A stretch of DNA of 64,000 nucleotides. Source: Alphaproteobacteria bacterium (lineage in GTDB: Bacteria; Pseudomonadota; Alphaproteobacteria; Bin95). A model generated the notes under the pieces. That model had not been told where the DNA came from. It made no database searches and saw only the letters and a program-made list of their open reading frames with translations. Where the stretch lies: contig JACKII010000004.1 in the NCBI GenBank assembly GCA_020638555.1, positions 248,001 to 312,000 on the forward strand, given 5' to 3'. The position numbers and the translations under genes were made by a program. Below are positions 45,710 to 55,152 of the stretch, one piece after another. The stretch's first letter is position 1. Each line of letters begins with the position of its first letter.

Positions 45710-47647
45710 ATGGCTAGGGAATCCCAGCATGTTGCCGCGCGCGGTTTGGAAATGGCCGGGCGCTTGCGCGGACCGAACCTGATTTTCTGGTCGATGGTGG
45801 TTGCGAGCCTGGCGCTTTCGGTCGGCTCGTTCTACACGACCTGGATCGGCATGCTGGAATTCGTGGGCAGCGACGTGATCGGCGTCCTGATCGCCTTCAT
45901 CATCACGTTTGGCGTGCAATCCCTGCTCTATGCCATCAGTTGGGGCATTGCCCAGAACTGGCGCATTGGCCGTGGCCGGCTGATCGGCAGCGTGGTGATG
46001 TGGCTGATCTGCGCGTTCATCTCCGGCTTTTTCTCCTTTTATGGATTTTTCAACACCCAGGGCGGCCGGGACGAGTTGACCCGCCGCCTGCACGTCAACG
46101 CCGAAATTCAGGACGAGTTGAACGGCATTGCCGACCGCATGGCGGCCCGGATCGAGACGCTGCACGACCGCATGATCGAAAGCCGCGACTATCAGGATTG
46201 GATGCACAACGCCATCGAGGCGGTCATCACCGACTCGCGCAATCTGGAAGCGGTCATCTCCCGCGCTGCCAGGCAGGAATCGGAGCGGTTGCGGCGCCAG
46301 ATCCAGGATAACACCCTCAAGATCGCCGATCTCCGCGATCGGGAAGCGCGCAGCAAGGCGACGCTGACGGCCCGCGACACCGATCTCGCCAACGCCACGG
46401 CCAATATTCGGGCCTGGACCGCGGATATCGACCGGTTGCAACAGACCAATCGCGATCTCGCCAACGAGATCAAGGCGCTGGAAGCCCAGCGCGCCCAGGA
46501 GGCCAAGACCGGCGAAGGGCCGCGATGGCGCCAGCTCGGCACCGATATCAATTCAGCCAGGGCCGCCATTTTGCGCACGGAGGCGGAATTGGCCGCCCGC
46601 CAGCAACAACTCGAACGCCGGCAGGCGGAGTTGGACAATCTGGAAGCCGTGCGTACGGCCGCCGGGCCGGAGGAGGTCATCAGCGGTCTTCGCCTGGACA
46701 TCGGAAAACTGGAGGAGGAAAACACCACCCTCCAGGCCAAGATCGCGCGTCTCGAACCGCGCCGCTCGTTCGATGCCGACCGCGAAACCGCCAGCGTCGA
46801 AGCCACCCGCCGCAAGTTCGAAAACAAGGACTACAGCCAGTACGCCACCCTGGTGGACGGTTGCCTGCAACTGGAAAACATCATTCAGGCAAACCGCGCG
46901 TCCGGCGCCCGGGGCATCGACTGCCGCAGCCCGTTCGTTGCCCAAAGCCTCGACGAGTTGAAGCGCATGCAGGCGGAATTGGCGCAGTATCGCGGCCAAT
47001 GCATCGACAACCAGCCCGCCATCGCCGACGACAAGGTCGATCCGCTGATCGAGTTCGCCAACGCCTGCCTGAAGTTCGAGCCCAATGGCGGCGCCCGCAA
47101 CGACGCCTATAACGCCATGGCCAGTTTGAAATCCCGGCGCGGCGACCAGGCCAACCCCATCAGCACCGCCAAGGTCGCATTGTTGGAGGACCATCAGGCC
47201 AACGCCGTTCTGGCACTGCTGCTCGCGATCTTCGTCGACCTGTTGGTGTTGATCTGCGCCATTATCGGCCGGCATTCCGGCCAGTCCGAACGGGTCCGCG
47301 CCATCGACCTGCTGTTTGACCGGTCCCGCAAGGTCGATGACGATGGCATCGAGTATCTGGCCTCCATGCCCGAGAACCCGAACCAGCGCGAGATCATGCG
47401 CGAGTTGGTGAACATGCTCGTCCGCGAGAACCTGGCCGACTATCACGGCCACGATGGCGAGACCATCGCCCTGCGCTACGGCGCGCGCGAGCGATTGCTG
47501 CACGAACGCAACCGCGAAATGGGCGGAGTCGCCCGCCCGGTCCTCACGCCGGCGCCGGCAACCTCTGCGCCGCCGCCAGAGCCATCGAACGATCCGATGC
47601 CGGCAACGCCCATCCGGGTGCCGCGCGGGCGAATGCGGGGCGATTGA
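45710..47647 (+). CDS. Membrane protein with long coiled coil
   Basis: This 645-residue protein has three N-terminal membrane helices (about 24-45, 56-80, 91-114), a long charged coiled coil from about 125 to 370 (rich in E, R, Q, L heptads such as IDRLQQTNRDLANEIKALEA), a cysteine-containing globular piece (DGCLQLENIIQANRA, DCRSPFV, QCIDNQ, NACLKFEP; at least four Cys) and a fourth membrane helix at 498-520, then a cytosolic tail ending in a Pro-rich stretch. The cysteine pairs suggest the segment between helices 3 and 4 is periplasmic, so the coiled coil would reach into the periplasm. ATG 45710 follows GGGGCAGGATG at about 12 bases. Family unknown; a structural or spacer role is likely. 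Confidence 0.8.
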   Translation: MARESQHVAARGLEMAGRLRGPNLIFWSMVVASLALSVGSFYTTWIGMLEFVGSDVIGVLIAFIITFGVQSLLYAISWGIAQNWRIGRGRLIGSVVMWLICAFISGFFSFYGFFNTQGGRDELTRRLHVNAEIQDELNGIADRMAARIETLHDRMIESRDYQDWMHNAIEAVITDSRNLEAVISRAARQESERLRRQIQDNTLKIADLRDREARSKATLTARDTDLANATANIRAWTADIDRLQQTNRDLANEIKALEAQRAQEAKTGEGPRWRQLGTDINSARAAILRTEAELAARQQQLERRQAELDNLEAVRTAAGPEEVISGLRLDIGKLEEENTTLQAKIARLEPRRSFDADRETASVEATRRKFENKDYSQYATLVDGCLQLENIIQANRASGARGIDCRSPFVAQSLDELKRMQAELAQYRGQCIDNQPAIADDKVDPLIEFANACLKFEPNGGARNDAYNAMASLKSRRGDQANPISTAKVALLEDHQANAVLALLLAIFVDLLVLICAIIGRHSGQSERVRAIDLLFDRSRKVDDDGIEYLASMPENPNQREIMRELVNMLVRENLADYHGHDGETIALRYGARERLLHERNREMGGVARPVLTPAPATSAPPPEPSNDPMPATPIRVPRGRMRGD

Positions 47648-47651
47648 CACC

Positions 47652-48878
47652 ATGACGGTCAGCCGGATCGCGCGATGGGGCTTCGGTCTGCTGCTGGTGG
47701 CGATCGCACAGGCCGGCGCGCTCGGGGCGGCAGCCGCCCCCCCTCCACCGGCGCAACCGCCCTTCGGCGTGGTGCTCATCATCGATGCCGGCCTCTATCA
47801 GGGCGCACCGAGCGCGGCGGTGGCCGGCATGTTCGGCGACATCCGTCGCATGGCGCGCGAAGCCGGGAATGCGGAAATCGCCATCATCGCCTCCAATCGG
47901 GGCCGCACGCTGCTGCTGCTGCCGAACTCACAAGAGAGGCTGAACCTGACCGGCTATATTCGCTCCGAGCTTCGGCTGGATCAGCGCACCGGCCCGGCCT
48001 CTCCGGCCATGAATCTCAACGCCATTCGCGCCGAAATCCGGACGTTGATCGCGCGCTGGCGCCTTGGCGATCCGGTCGACCGGACCCGGGCCCGCCGCCG
48101 TGTCCTGGTGCGGGTGTTCGGGTTGAAATGGTATCTGGATGGCATGTCGTCGCCGTTCGCGGACCTTTATGCCTTCGAGTATCCGAACAGTTGCCTCGGC
48201 GACTATTTGTGGACGTATTCGGGTTGGCCGGATACCGCCGACCTCGACCTCGAATTTCGACCCCCGTCCGGCTTTGTCAGCCCGCCTCCGGGGGCGTTCA
48301 CCGGTTTCGTCATCGCCCTTACGGGCAAACCCCTCCCGGGTCCGAACATCGTGTATCGGGGTTGGGCCGGGCCGGAATGCGAGACGGGCGCCCCGATCCC
48401 GGTTCCCGAAATCGCGTTCGACGACCCGGAACGGCCCGTATGCAGCGTGGGCATGCGCACCGCGCCGGCCGGCGAGACGGTACAGGCCTGCATCGCCGCG
48501 CCGGCATTGCCGGCCGTTGCCGCCAATCTGGTGCCGCGCCCCATCAATATCGTCACCGCCGACGGCGGCATCCTCGCAACCTCGGTGGCCTTGGCGGCCC
48601 CCGGTTCGACCAGCCACCGCGCCCGTGTGAAGGCCGACGGCATCCCGCTGACGCCCGGAGCCCCGCCCCGGCCGTTCGGCGCCGGCGTCGGTTCCTCCGT
48701 CCGGATCGAAACGCAGGTCGAGCCGACGGCGGGCTGCCGCCCCGGCCAGCCGCTGCAACTGACCGTCCAGGGCTTCGGCCCCAGCCGCAACGACCCGCCG
48801 CAAGACCGAACCCTGGCGGTCGCCGACATGCCCTGCATCGCCGTCGCCCTGCCCATGGGCGAAATCCGGGTGCGATGA
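47652..48878 (+). CDS. Secreted protein with a degenerate vWA-like domain
   Basis: This 408-residue protein starts at ATG 47652, four bases after the previous stop, with a signal peptide (about 1-29, ending GAAAA). The mature part opens with FGVVLIIDAGLYQGAPSAA, in the same place where vWA proteins have DxSxS; here the serines are missing (IDAGLYQG), so metal binding is probably lost. IAIIASNRGRTLLLL and RVLVRVFGLKWYLDG fit the next Rossmann-like strands. The second half is beta-rich with several cysteines (ECETG, PVCSVG, VQACIA, GCRPGQ). There is no anchor, so it should be free in the periplasm. I classify it as a vWA relative by position and pattern only. Confidence 0.72.
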   Translation: MTVSRIARWGFGLLLVAIAQAGALGAAAAPPPPAQPPFGVVLIIDAGLYQGAPSAAVAGMFGDIRRMAREAGNAEIAIIASNRGRTLLLLPNSQERLNLTGYIRSELRLDQRTGPASPAMNLNAIRAEIRTLIARWRLGDPVDRTRARRRVLVRVFGLKWYLDGMSSPFADLYAFEYPNSCLGDYLWTYSGWPDTADLDLEFRPPSGFVSPPPGAFTGFVIALTGKPLPGPNIVYRGWAGPECETGAPIPVPEIAFDDPERPVCSVGMRTAPAGETVQACIAAPALPAVAANLVPRPINIVTADGGILATSVALAAPGSTSHRARVKADGIPLTPGAPPRPFGAGVGSSVRIETQVEPTAGCRPGQPLQLTVQGFGPSRNDPPQDRTLAVADMPCIAVALPMGEIRVR

Positions 48879-48881
48879 GCC

Positions 48882-50597
48882 ATGCGATGCCACCGCCCCC
48901 TTCTCGCTCTTCTGCTGGTGCTGATCGGCGGCCTGTTGGCCGGGCCGTCCGCCTGGAGCCAACAAGCGCCCCGCAGTGCGTCCGGGGCGCGGGTCTATAT
49001 CCTTGATGCCTCGAACAGCATGAACGGCAGGGGCGACTACACCGGCGGAAAATCCCGCCTCGCCCGCGCGAAGGAAGTGCTACTGGAAGAATTGCAGAGC
49101 GTCGCGGCCCAAGGCGACCGCCGTCCGACGGCCGTCTATGTGTTCGGATCGGAAACCAGTTGGCCGCTCACCAGCCAGCGTGAAGGCTATCGCCGCCCGG
49201 CCGACTATCCCTACACCGGAGGGCTCTGCCAGGATATCGTCCGGCTCGACAATTTCGGCCTGGTCACGGGCAATTTCGTCCGCCGCATGCGCGGGACGCT
49301 GGCCTCGGTTCAGGCCAGCGGCATGACGCCGATCAACATTGCCCTGCAACGGGCCATGGCGGCGCTGATGCCGTATGGCGGCGGCGAAATCGTCCTGATT
49401 TCCGACTATGAAAGCCCGAATTGCCTGCCGCCCGGCGTGGACATGTGTGCGGACCTTCGGCGCTATGCGCTCGAACGGAAAATCGACCTCAACGCGATCA
49501 AGATCGGCATCTACCAGGTGCCGAAATCGAACCTCAGCAACGACCTGCGCGCCTGCCTGCAAGTGAACGAATACCCGGTCGCACCGGTCGGGACCGAGGG
49601 CGCGGGTGCGGTGCGGCAGCGCCAGCAGCGGGTGACGCTGGAGCTGGCCACGGTCTATGCCGAACGGCCCCTGAGCCCGACGCCTCCGGATACCGCGACC
49701 TTGACCTACACCGTCACCGACGCGACCACCGGAGCGGAGGTCGCGAGCGGCGCCATCGGCCCGGTGGAGGTGGAGCCCGGCCGCTACCAGATCACGATCC
49801 ACCAGGGCCGCCATGCCTGGGAGCGAACGCTCGATGTCCGGCGCAGCCAGCGCGTGGAAATTCCGGTCGCCCCCGGCCGGGTCGAAGTGGAGGCCCGGGA
49901 CTCCGCAACCGACCAGCCCCTCCGGCCGCCCGTGACGCTTCAGGTCTTCCGTCTGCAGAGCGGTCGGCCGGACCAACCGTTGGGCGACACGGTCCTGACC
50001 GGTGCCCGCCAAATCCTGGCCCTCGGCGACGGCCTGTTCAAACTCGTCGGCACGGCCCATGCCCAGACGGTGGAACAGACCGTCGAACTGGCCCTGGGCG
50101 ATCGCAAGGCGGCGACGCTGCACTTCAACGGCCTGCCGCAGCGGCGCGAGGGCGACATCCGCGTGGTGATGCACGAGCCGACCATCGACACCGGGCGCTA
50201 CCTCCCGCCCCTGATCGAACTGTCCCGAAACGGGCGTCCGGTTCGGGCGCTGCGGCCGGGCGCGAACCCGGTGGACCTCGCACCCGGCTCCTACGAGGTC
50301 GTCATCGGGAGCCGACCACCGCACACCCTGCCGCTCACGGTCGGGCGAACCGGAGACCGGTTCCAGGCCACCGTCGAGATCACGCCCGGCTGGTTCGACG
50401 CCCGCGCCGGACAGTCCGGCGTATTCGTCCTCTACGATCCCCTGGGCAACGCCATTGCCCAGTTCCGGGGCGACCGGGTGGCCCAAAGCCTGGCGGACGG
50501 TCGCTATCGGCTGGAATTCAAGGGCGGCGACCAATCCCGGTCGGAGGCCGAGTTCGACATCTCCACCGGGCATTACACCCCGGTGACGCTGCGTTGA
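48882..50597 (+). CDS. Secreted von Willebrand A protein
   Basis: This 571-residue protein has a signal peptide (1-26, ending SAWS) and a vWA domain with metal site DASNSM at residues 42-47 and later the Thr position in SGMTPINIALQRAM and IVLISDYESPN, which supply the other MIDAS elements. Four cysteines in this domain (GGLCQD, PNCLPP, DMCADL, RACLQV) suggest two disulfides. From about 250 on it has repeated beta-sandwich-like modules (TLTYTVTDATTGAEV, RYQITIHQGRHAW, GRVEVEARDSATDQPL, PGSYEVVIGSRPPHTL). No anchor is seen. It is the last gene of the operon, three bases after its neighbour; a 114-base gap then separates the efflux genes. Confidence 0.85.
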   Translation: MRCHRPLLALLLVLIGGLLAGPSAWSQQAPRSASGARVYILDASNSMNGRGDYTGGKSRLARAKEVLLEELQSVAAQGDRRPTAVYVFGSETSWPLTSQREGYRRPADYPYTGGLCQDIVRLDNFGLVTGNFVRRMRGTLASVQASGMTPINIALQRAMAALMPYGGGEIVLISDYESPNCLPPGVDMCADLRRYALERKIDLNAIKIGIYQVPKSNLSNDLRACLQVNEYPVAPVGTEGAGAVRQRQQRVTLELATVYAERPLSPTPPDTATLTYTVTDATTGAEVASGAIGPVEVEPGRYQITIHQGRHAWERTLDVRRSQRVEIPVAPGRVEVEARDSATDQPLRPPVTLQVFRLQSGRPDQPLGDTVLTGARQILALGDGLFKLVGTAHAQTVEQTVELALGDRKAATLHFNGLPQRREGDIRVVMHEPTIDTGRYLPPLIELSRNGRPVRALRPGANPVDLAPGSYEVVIGSRPPHTLPLTVGRTGDRFQATVEITPGWFDARAGQSGVFVLYDPLGNAIAQFRGDRVAQSLADGRYRLEFKGGDQSRSEAEFDISTGHYTPVTLR

Positions 50598-50711
50598 CCG
50601 CACGCCTCGATTCCAGCGCATCGCCGGTCCGCGGCTATGGGCTCAATTGATCGCGGCGAGGACGCGCCTATATCCGTGGCAGCGTTACCGTTTTCCCCGA
50701 AGGGAACCGCC

Positions 50712-51977
50712 ATGCGATGGCGCGCGTGGATCAAGAAATGGACCCGGCGGTTCCTGCCCGTGGTGGTGTTGGGACTTGGGGTCGTCGCGTTTCTGGTGCT
50801 GGTCTCGACCAAGCCGGAACTGGCGCAGCGTGAGGTCACCGAAAAGGTCTGGCCCGTGCGCACGGTTGCCGGGACGGTCGAAACCCTCCAGCCAAAGCTG
50901 CGGTTTTTCGGCGAGATCGTCGCCGGGCGCGAGGTGGAGTTGCGGCCCCTCGTCAGCGGCAGCGTTATCGAAGTCGGCCCCGCCTTCCAGGACGGCGGCC
51001 GGGTGAGCAAGGGCGACCTGCTGGTGGCCATCGACCCGTTCGACTATGACGCGGCCGTGGCGGAGACCACCGCCGACCTGGCCGAGGCCCGTGCCCGCCT
51101 GCGCGAACTGGAAGCGGAAGGGCAGGCTGCCGCCGCCATGCTGGAGCAGGAAATCACCGCGGAGACCCTGCACGAACGCGACCTGAACCGGTTCAAGTCG
51201 TTGAATGCGCGCGGGGCCGCCTCGACCAAGGCGTTCGACGATGCCCGCATGGCGTTGCTGACCGCCTCGGAACAGGTGATCGAGCGCCGCTTCGCCATCG
51301 AGCGACTGGATGCCAGCCTGGCCCGCCAGCGCGCCGTCATCCAGAAGTTGCAGGTCAAGGCGGAACGGGCCGGCCGCGATCTGGAACAGACCCGCCTCAC
51401 CGCCCCGTTTGCGGGCTATCTGACCGATATCGGCACCGAAGTCGGCAAGCGTCTGAGCCAGAACGACCGGGTCGCGCGCCTGATCGATTCCCGCCGGCTG
51501 GAGGTGCGGTTCACCGTCGGCATGCGCCAGTTCGGCGAACTGCTGCAAGGCGGCGACCTGATCGGCCGCACCGCCGAAGTGACCTGGCATTTGCGCGATC
51601 AGGCCCACCGCTACACCGCCACGGTCACCCGCACCGGATCGGAAATCGATGCCGCAAGCGGCGGCATTGCCGTGTTTGCGACGGTCGAGAGTGGCGAGAG
51701 CCTCGACCTGCTCCGCCCCGGCGCCTTTGTCGAAATCGCCCTGCCCGGCCCCCGCTACGAGGCCGTCACCCGCCTGCCGGAAACGGCCTGGTTTGACGGG
51801 CGCATCATGATCGTTGCCGACGGCCGGCTCCAGGCCCGCCCCGCCGATCTGGTGCGCCATCTGGGCAACGACATCCTGATCCGCAGCGATCTGAAAGGCG
51901 GAGAGGCCGTCCTGGTGACGCCCATTCCCGGCGCCGACACCGGCCTATCCGTGACCATTGTCGGCGAGGACGGCTGA
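50712..51977 (+). CDS. RND efflux adaptor (membrane fusion protein, HlyD/AcrA-like)
   Basis: This 421-residue periplasmic adaptor starts at ATG 50712 (MRWRAWIKKW); the frame is open 25 codons further up in the intergenic gap. One N-terminal helix (about 14-32) anchors it. The lipoyl half-motifs are GEIVAGREVELRPLVSGSVIEVGPAFQDGGRVSKGDLL and LTAPFAGYLTDIGTEVGKRL, with a coiled-coil hairpin between (residues about 110-225), then beta-barrel and membrane-proximal domains. It pairs with the RND transporter that begins right after its stop. No outer-membrane channel gene is in the window, so a shared TolC-like protein is expected. Confidence 0.9.
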   Translation: MRWRAWIKKWTRRFLPVVVLGLGVVAFLVLVSTKPELAQREVTEKVWPVRTVAGTVETLQPKLRFFGEIVAGREVELRPLVSGSVIEVGPAFQDGGRVSKGDLLVAIDPFDYDAAVAETTADLAEARARLRELEAEGQAAAAMLEQEITAETLHERDLNRFKSLNARGAASTKAFDDARMALLTASEQVIERRFAIERLDASLARQRAVIQKLQVKAERAGRDLEQTRLTAPFAGYLTDIGTEVGKRLSQNDRVARLIDSRRLEVRFTVGMRQFGELLQGGDLIGRTAEVTWHLRDQAHRYTATVTRTGSEIDAASGGIAVFATVESGESLDLLRPGAFVEIALPGPRYEAVTRLPETAWFDGRIMIVADGRLQARPADLVRHLGNDILIRSDLKGGEAVLVTPIPGADTGLSVTIVGEDG

Positions 51978-51978
51978 A

Positions 51979-54900
51979 TTGGCGGAACCCACACCCGCCG
52001 GTTCGGGCGGTATTCTCAGCTTTTTCGCCCGGCACCGGACCGCCGCCAATCTGGTGATGATCATCATGCTGCTGGCCGGCGGGATCGGGCTCGCGCGGAT
52101 GAACACCCAGTTCTTCCCCAATTTCGGCATCGACATGGTGGTGACCACCGTGCAGTGGCCCGGCGCCAGTGCCGCCGACGTCGACGCCAACATCGTCCAA
52201 CCCATCGACCGCGAGGTGCGGTTTCTCGACAGCGTCAAACGCGTGGTCTCGACCTCGCGAGAGGGCTCGGCCAGCGTGCTGGTGGAGTTCGTGCCCGGCA
52301 CCGACATGCAATCGGCGCTCGCCAATGTCGAAACCGCCGTCGCCCAGGTCACCACCCTGCCGGAAGACAGCGAGACGCCGGAAATCCGCCGCATCGTCCG
52401 CTACGACACCATCGCCCGCCTGCTGCTGTCCGGCCCGGTCGGCGAAGCGGAGTTGAAGCGGATCGCCAAGCGTATCCGCGACCGGCTGATCCAGCGCGGC
52501 ATCGACAAGGTCGACCTGTTCGGCGCGCGCGACGAGGAAATCCTGGTCGCGGTCGACCCGGAATCCCTGCGCGCGCTCGATCTGACGGCCGGCGACGTGG
52601 CGGCCCGCATCGGCGCGGCCAGCCAGGATTTGCCGTCCGGCGACACCGGCGGCACGGTCGAAAAGCAAATCCGCTCCATCGGCCTGAAAGAGACCGCCGA
52701 GGGCGTCGCCGGCATCGAGGTGGTCTCGCGCGCCAGCGGCGACAAGGTGGCGGTGGGCGACATCGCCCGGGTGAGCGAGTCGTTCGACGACGACGGCAAC
52801 ACTGCATGGTACCGGGGCAACCGGGCGATCAGCCTGCACGTGCAACGCGCCACCTCGGCCGACGCGCTGGCGACCGCGAAAATCCTGCACGACACCCTCG
52901 ACGAGTTGCGGAGCGACCTGCCGCCCGGCGTGACGCTGACCGTGTTCGACGAGGCCGCCAGCCTGATCGAAAGCCGCATCCAGTTGCTGGTGAACAACGG
53001 CATTGGCGGCCTGGTGATCGTCGTGCTGGTGCTGTTCGTGTTCCTCAACACGCGGGTCGCGCTGTGGGTGGCCGCCGGCATCCCGACCGCCCTGTTCGGC
53101 GCCATGGGCGTCATGCTGCTGACCGGGCAGAGCATCAACATGGTCAGCCTGTTCGGCATGATCCTGGTGCTGGGCATCGTCGTCGACGACGCCATCGTCG
53201 TCGGCGAACATGCGGAGATGCAGCGCGGCCGCGGCCTCGACGGCCTGAGCGCGGCCGAACTGGGCGCGCAGCGAATGGCGGCGCCGGTGCTGGCCTCGAT
53301 CCTGACCACCATCGCCGCCTTCCTGCCGATGTTCGTCATCGGCGACATCATCGGCACCATCATTCGCGCCATCCCGATGGTGGTGGTCGCCGCCCTCGTC
53401 TGTTCGATGATCGAGTGTTTTTTCGTGCTGCCGGGGCATTTGCGCCACGCGCTGGCCGGCAATCCCGCCACCATGCTGCCGGTGCGGGCCAAGTTCAACC
53501 GGGCGTTCGACGCCTTCCGCGACGGGTGGTTCCGCCGGCTGGTGCGCCTGGGGCTCGCGCAGCGCTACACCACGCTCGCCCTGGCCCTGGCCTTGCTGGT
53601 CGCCTCGGTCGGCCTGATCGCCGGCGGGCGGGTCGGCTTCACCTTCTTCCCGACCCCCGAGGTCGACGTGGTCTACGGCAACATGAAGCTGGTGCCCGGC
53701 TCCAGCCGCGAGGCGGTGCGCGACGGCCTGCTGAAGATCGAGGCGGCCGCCTACGAGGCCGCGGCCGAACTCTCGCCCGACCGGCCGCTGATCCACACCA
53801 GCGCGGCCTTCGTCGGCACGCATCTGGGGGCGGACGGTCCGGGCGGCGTCGCCCAGGGCCAGACCTATGGCTCGGTCTTCCTGCAATTGATCCCGTCGGA
53901 AGAGCGCGACATCCGCACGCCGCAATTCGTCGCCGCCTGGAAGCGGCATCTGCCGCCCGTGGCCGACATGGAAAGCCTGACCTTCCCGCCGGTCGGCGCC
54001 GGCCCGCCGGGACGGGAGATCGACATCCGCCTGTTCGACGGCGAGCCGGCGGTGCTGAAGCGGGCGGCGGACGAGGTGCTGGCGCTGGTTCAATCCTTCC
54101 CCGGCGTGTCCGACCTGGAGGACAGCCTGCCCTATGGCAAGCAGGAGCTGGTGATCCGCCTGACGCCGGCAGGCCGCGCCCTGGGCTTCACCACCCAGAG
54201 CGTCGGCCGCCAGGTGCGCGACGCGTTCGAGGGCGCCATCGCCAAGCGATTCGCCCGCGACGACGAGGAGGTGAAGGTAAGGGTGCGGCTGGACGCCGAC
54301 GCGCTCGCCAACCGTCCGCTGGAAGACGTGTACCTGCGCGGGCCGACCGGCGCGGAGGTTCCGCTCGGCGAGGTGGTCAGCACCGAATCCCAGCGCGGAT
54401 TCGCCACCATCCGCCGCGAGGACGGCTTCCGCGAAGTGGCCGTGGCCGGCGAAATCGACGAGACCGCCACCACCAGCCAGGCCCTGCTGACGGCGCTGGA
54501 GCCCGGCATCGCGCAGATCGCCAAGAAATTCGGCCTGCAATACCGGTTCGCCGGCAAGGCGGAGGAGCAGGCCCAGACCTTCGGCGACATGAAAATCGGC
54601 GCGATCACGGGCCTGGCGCTGATCTATATCGTGCTGGCCTGGGTGTTCGGCAGCTATTGGTTGCCGCTGGCGGTGATGGCGATCATTCCGTTCGGGATGA
54701 TCGGTGTCAGCCTGGGGCATTTCCTGCTGGGCTATGACCTGACCTTCCTCTCCATGGTCGGCATGCTGGGGCTTTCGGGAATTTTGGTGAACGACTCGAT
54801 TGTGCTAATTTCAACCATTCATCGCCGCCGGCAATCCGGCATGGCTTTGCTGGACGCGATCGAGCAAGGGACGTGCGAACGGTTGCGGGCGGTGCTGCTG

Positions 54901-55152
54901 ACCTCTCTCACTACCATTGGTGGCCTGACGCCTTTGATGTTCGAAACCAGCACCCAAGCGCAATTCCTGATCCCGATGGCCATCACCATCGTCTTTGGCC
55001 TCGGCATCGCCACGCTGCTGGTGCTGGTGTTGGTGCCGGCCCTGGTGGCCGTCGGCGCCGATATCGGCCGGCTGGCCGCCGCCGTCACGGGACGGTCGCG
55101 GCCGGCGGAACCGCCGCCTGCCACCCCGACACCCCGGGTGCGGCCGACATGA
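51979..55152 (+). CDS. RND-family efflux transporter (HAE1-like/AcrB-related)
   Basis: This inner-membrane proton-driven pump has about 1057 residues if started at TTG 51979, which lies one base after the adaptor stop with GAGG at suitable distance; TTG 51958 would overlap. N-terminal LSFFARHRTAANLVMIIMLLAGG and FPNFGIDMVVTTVQWPGASAADVD are typical of the RND family, followed by GLVIVVLVLFVFLN and the TM4 charge motif GIVVDDAIVVGEHAE, then a second half that repeats the fold and ends in a Pro-rich tail. It overlaps the cyclase gene by ATGA (55149-55152). The substrate is unknown; hydrophobic drugs or lipids are usual. Confidence 0.92.
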   Translation: MAEPTPAGSGGILSFFARHRTAANLVMIIMLLAGGIGLARMNTQFFPNFGIDMVVTTVQWPGASAADVDANIVQPIDREVRFLDSVKRVVSTSREGSASVLVEFVPGTDMQSALANVETAVAQVTTLPEDSETPEIRRIVRYDTIARLLLSGPVGEAELKRIAKRIRDRLIQRGIDKVDLFGARDEEILVAVDPESLRALDLTAGDVAARIGAASQDLPSGDTGGTVEKQIRSIGLKETAEGVAGIEVVSRASGDKVAVGDIARVSESFDDDGNTAWYRGNRAISLHVQRATSADALATAKILHDTLDELRSDLPPGVTLTVFDEAASLIESRIQLLVNNGIGGLVIVVLVLFVFLNTRVALWVAAGIPTALFGAMGVMLLTGQSINMVSLFGMILVLGIVVDDAIVVGEHAEMQRGRGLDGLSAAELGAQRMAAPVLASILTTIAAFLPMFVIGDIIGTIIRAIPMVVVAALVCSMIECFFVLPGHLRHALAGNPATMLPVRAKFNRAFDAFRDGWFRRLVRLGLAQRYTTLALALALLVASVGLIAGGRVGFTFFPTPEVDVVYGNMKLVPGSSREAVRDGLLKIEAAAYEAAAELSPDRPLIHTSAAFVGTHLGADGPGGVAQGQTYGSVFLQLIPSEERDIRTPQFVAAWKRHLPPVADMESLTFPPVGAGPPGREIDIRLFDGEPAVLKRAADEVLALVQSFPGVSDLEDSLPYGKQELVIRLTPAGRALGFTTQSVGRQVRDAFEGAIAKRFARDDEEVKVRVRLDADALANRPLEDVYLRGPTGAEVPLGEVVSTESQRGFATIRREDGFREVAVAGEIDETATTSQALLTALEPGIAQIAKKFGLQYRFAGKAEEQAQTFGDMKIGAITGLALIYIVLAWVFGSYWLPLAVMAIIPFGMIGVSLGHFLLGYDLTFLSMVGMLGLSGILVNDSIVLISTIHRRRQSGMALLDAIEQGTCERLRAVLLTSLTTIGGLTPLMFETSTQAQFLIPMAITIVFGLGIATLLVLVLVPALVAVGADIGRLAAAVTGRSRPAEPPPATPTPRVRPT

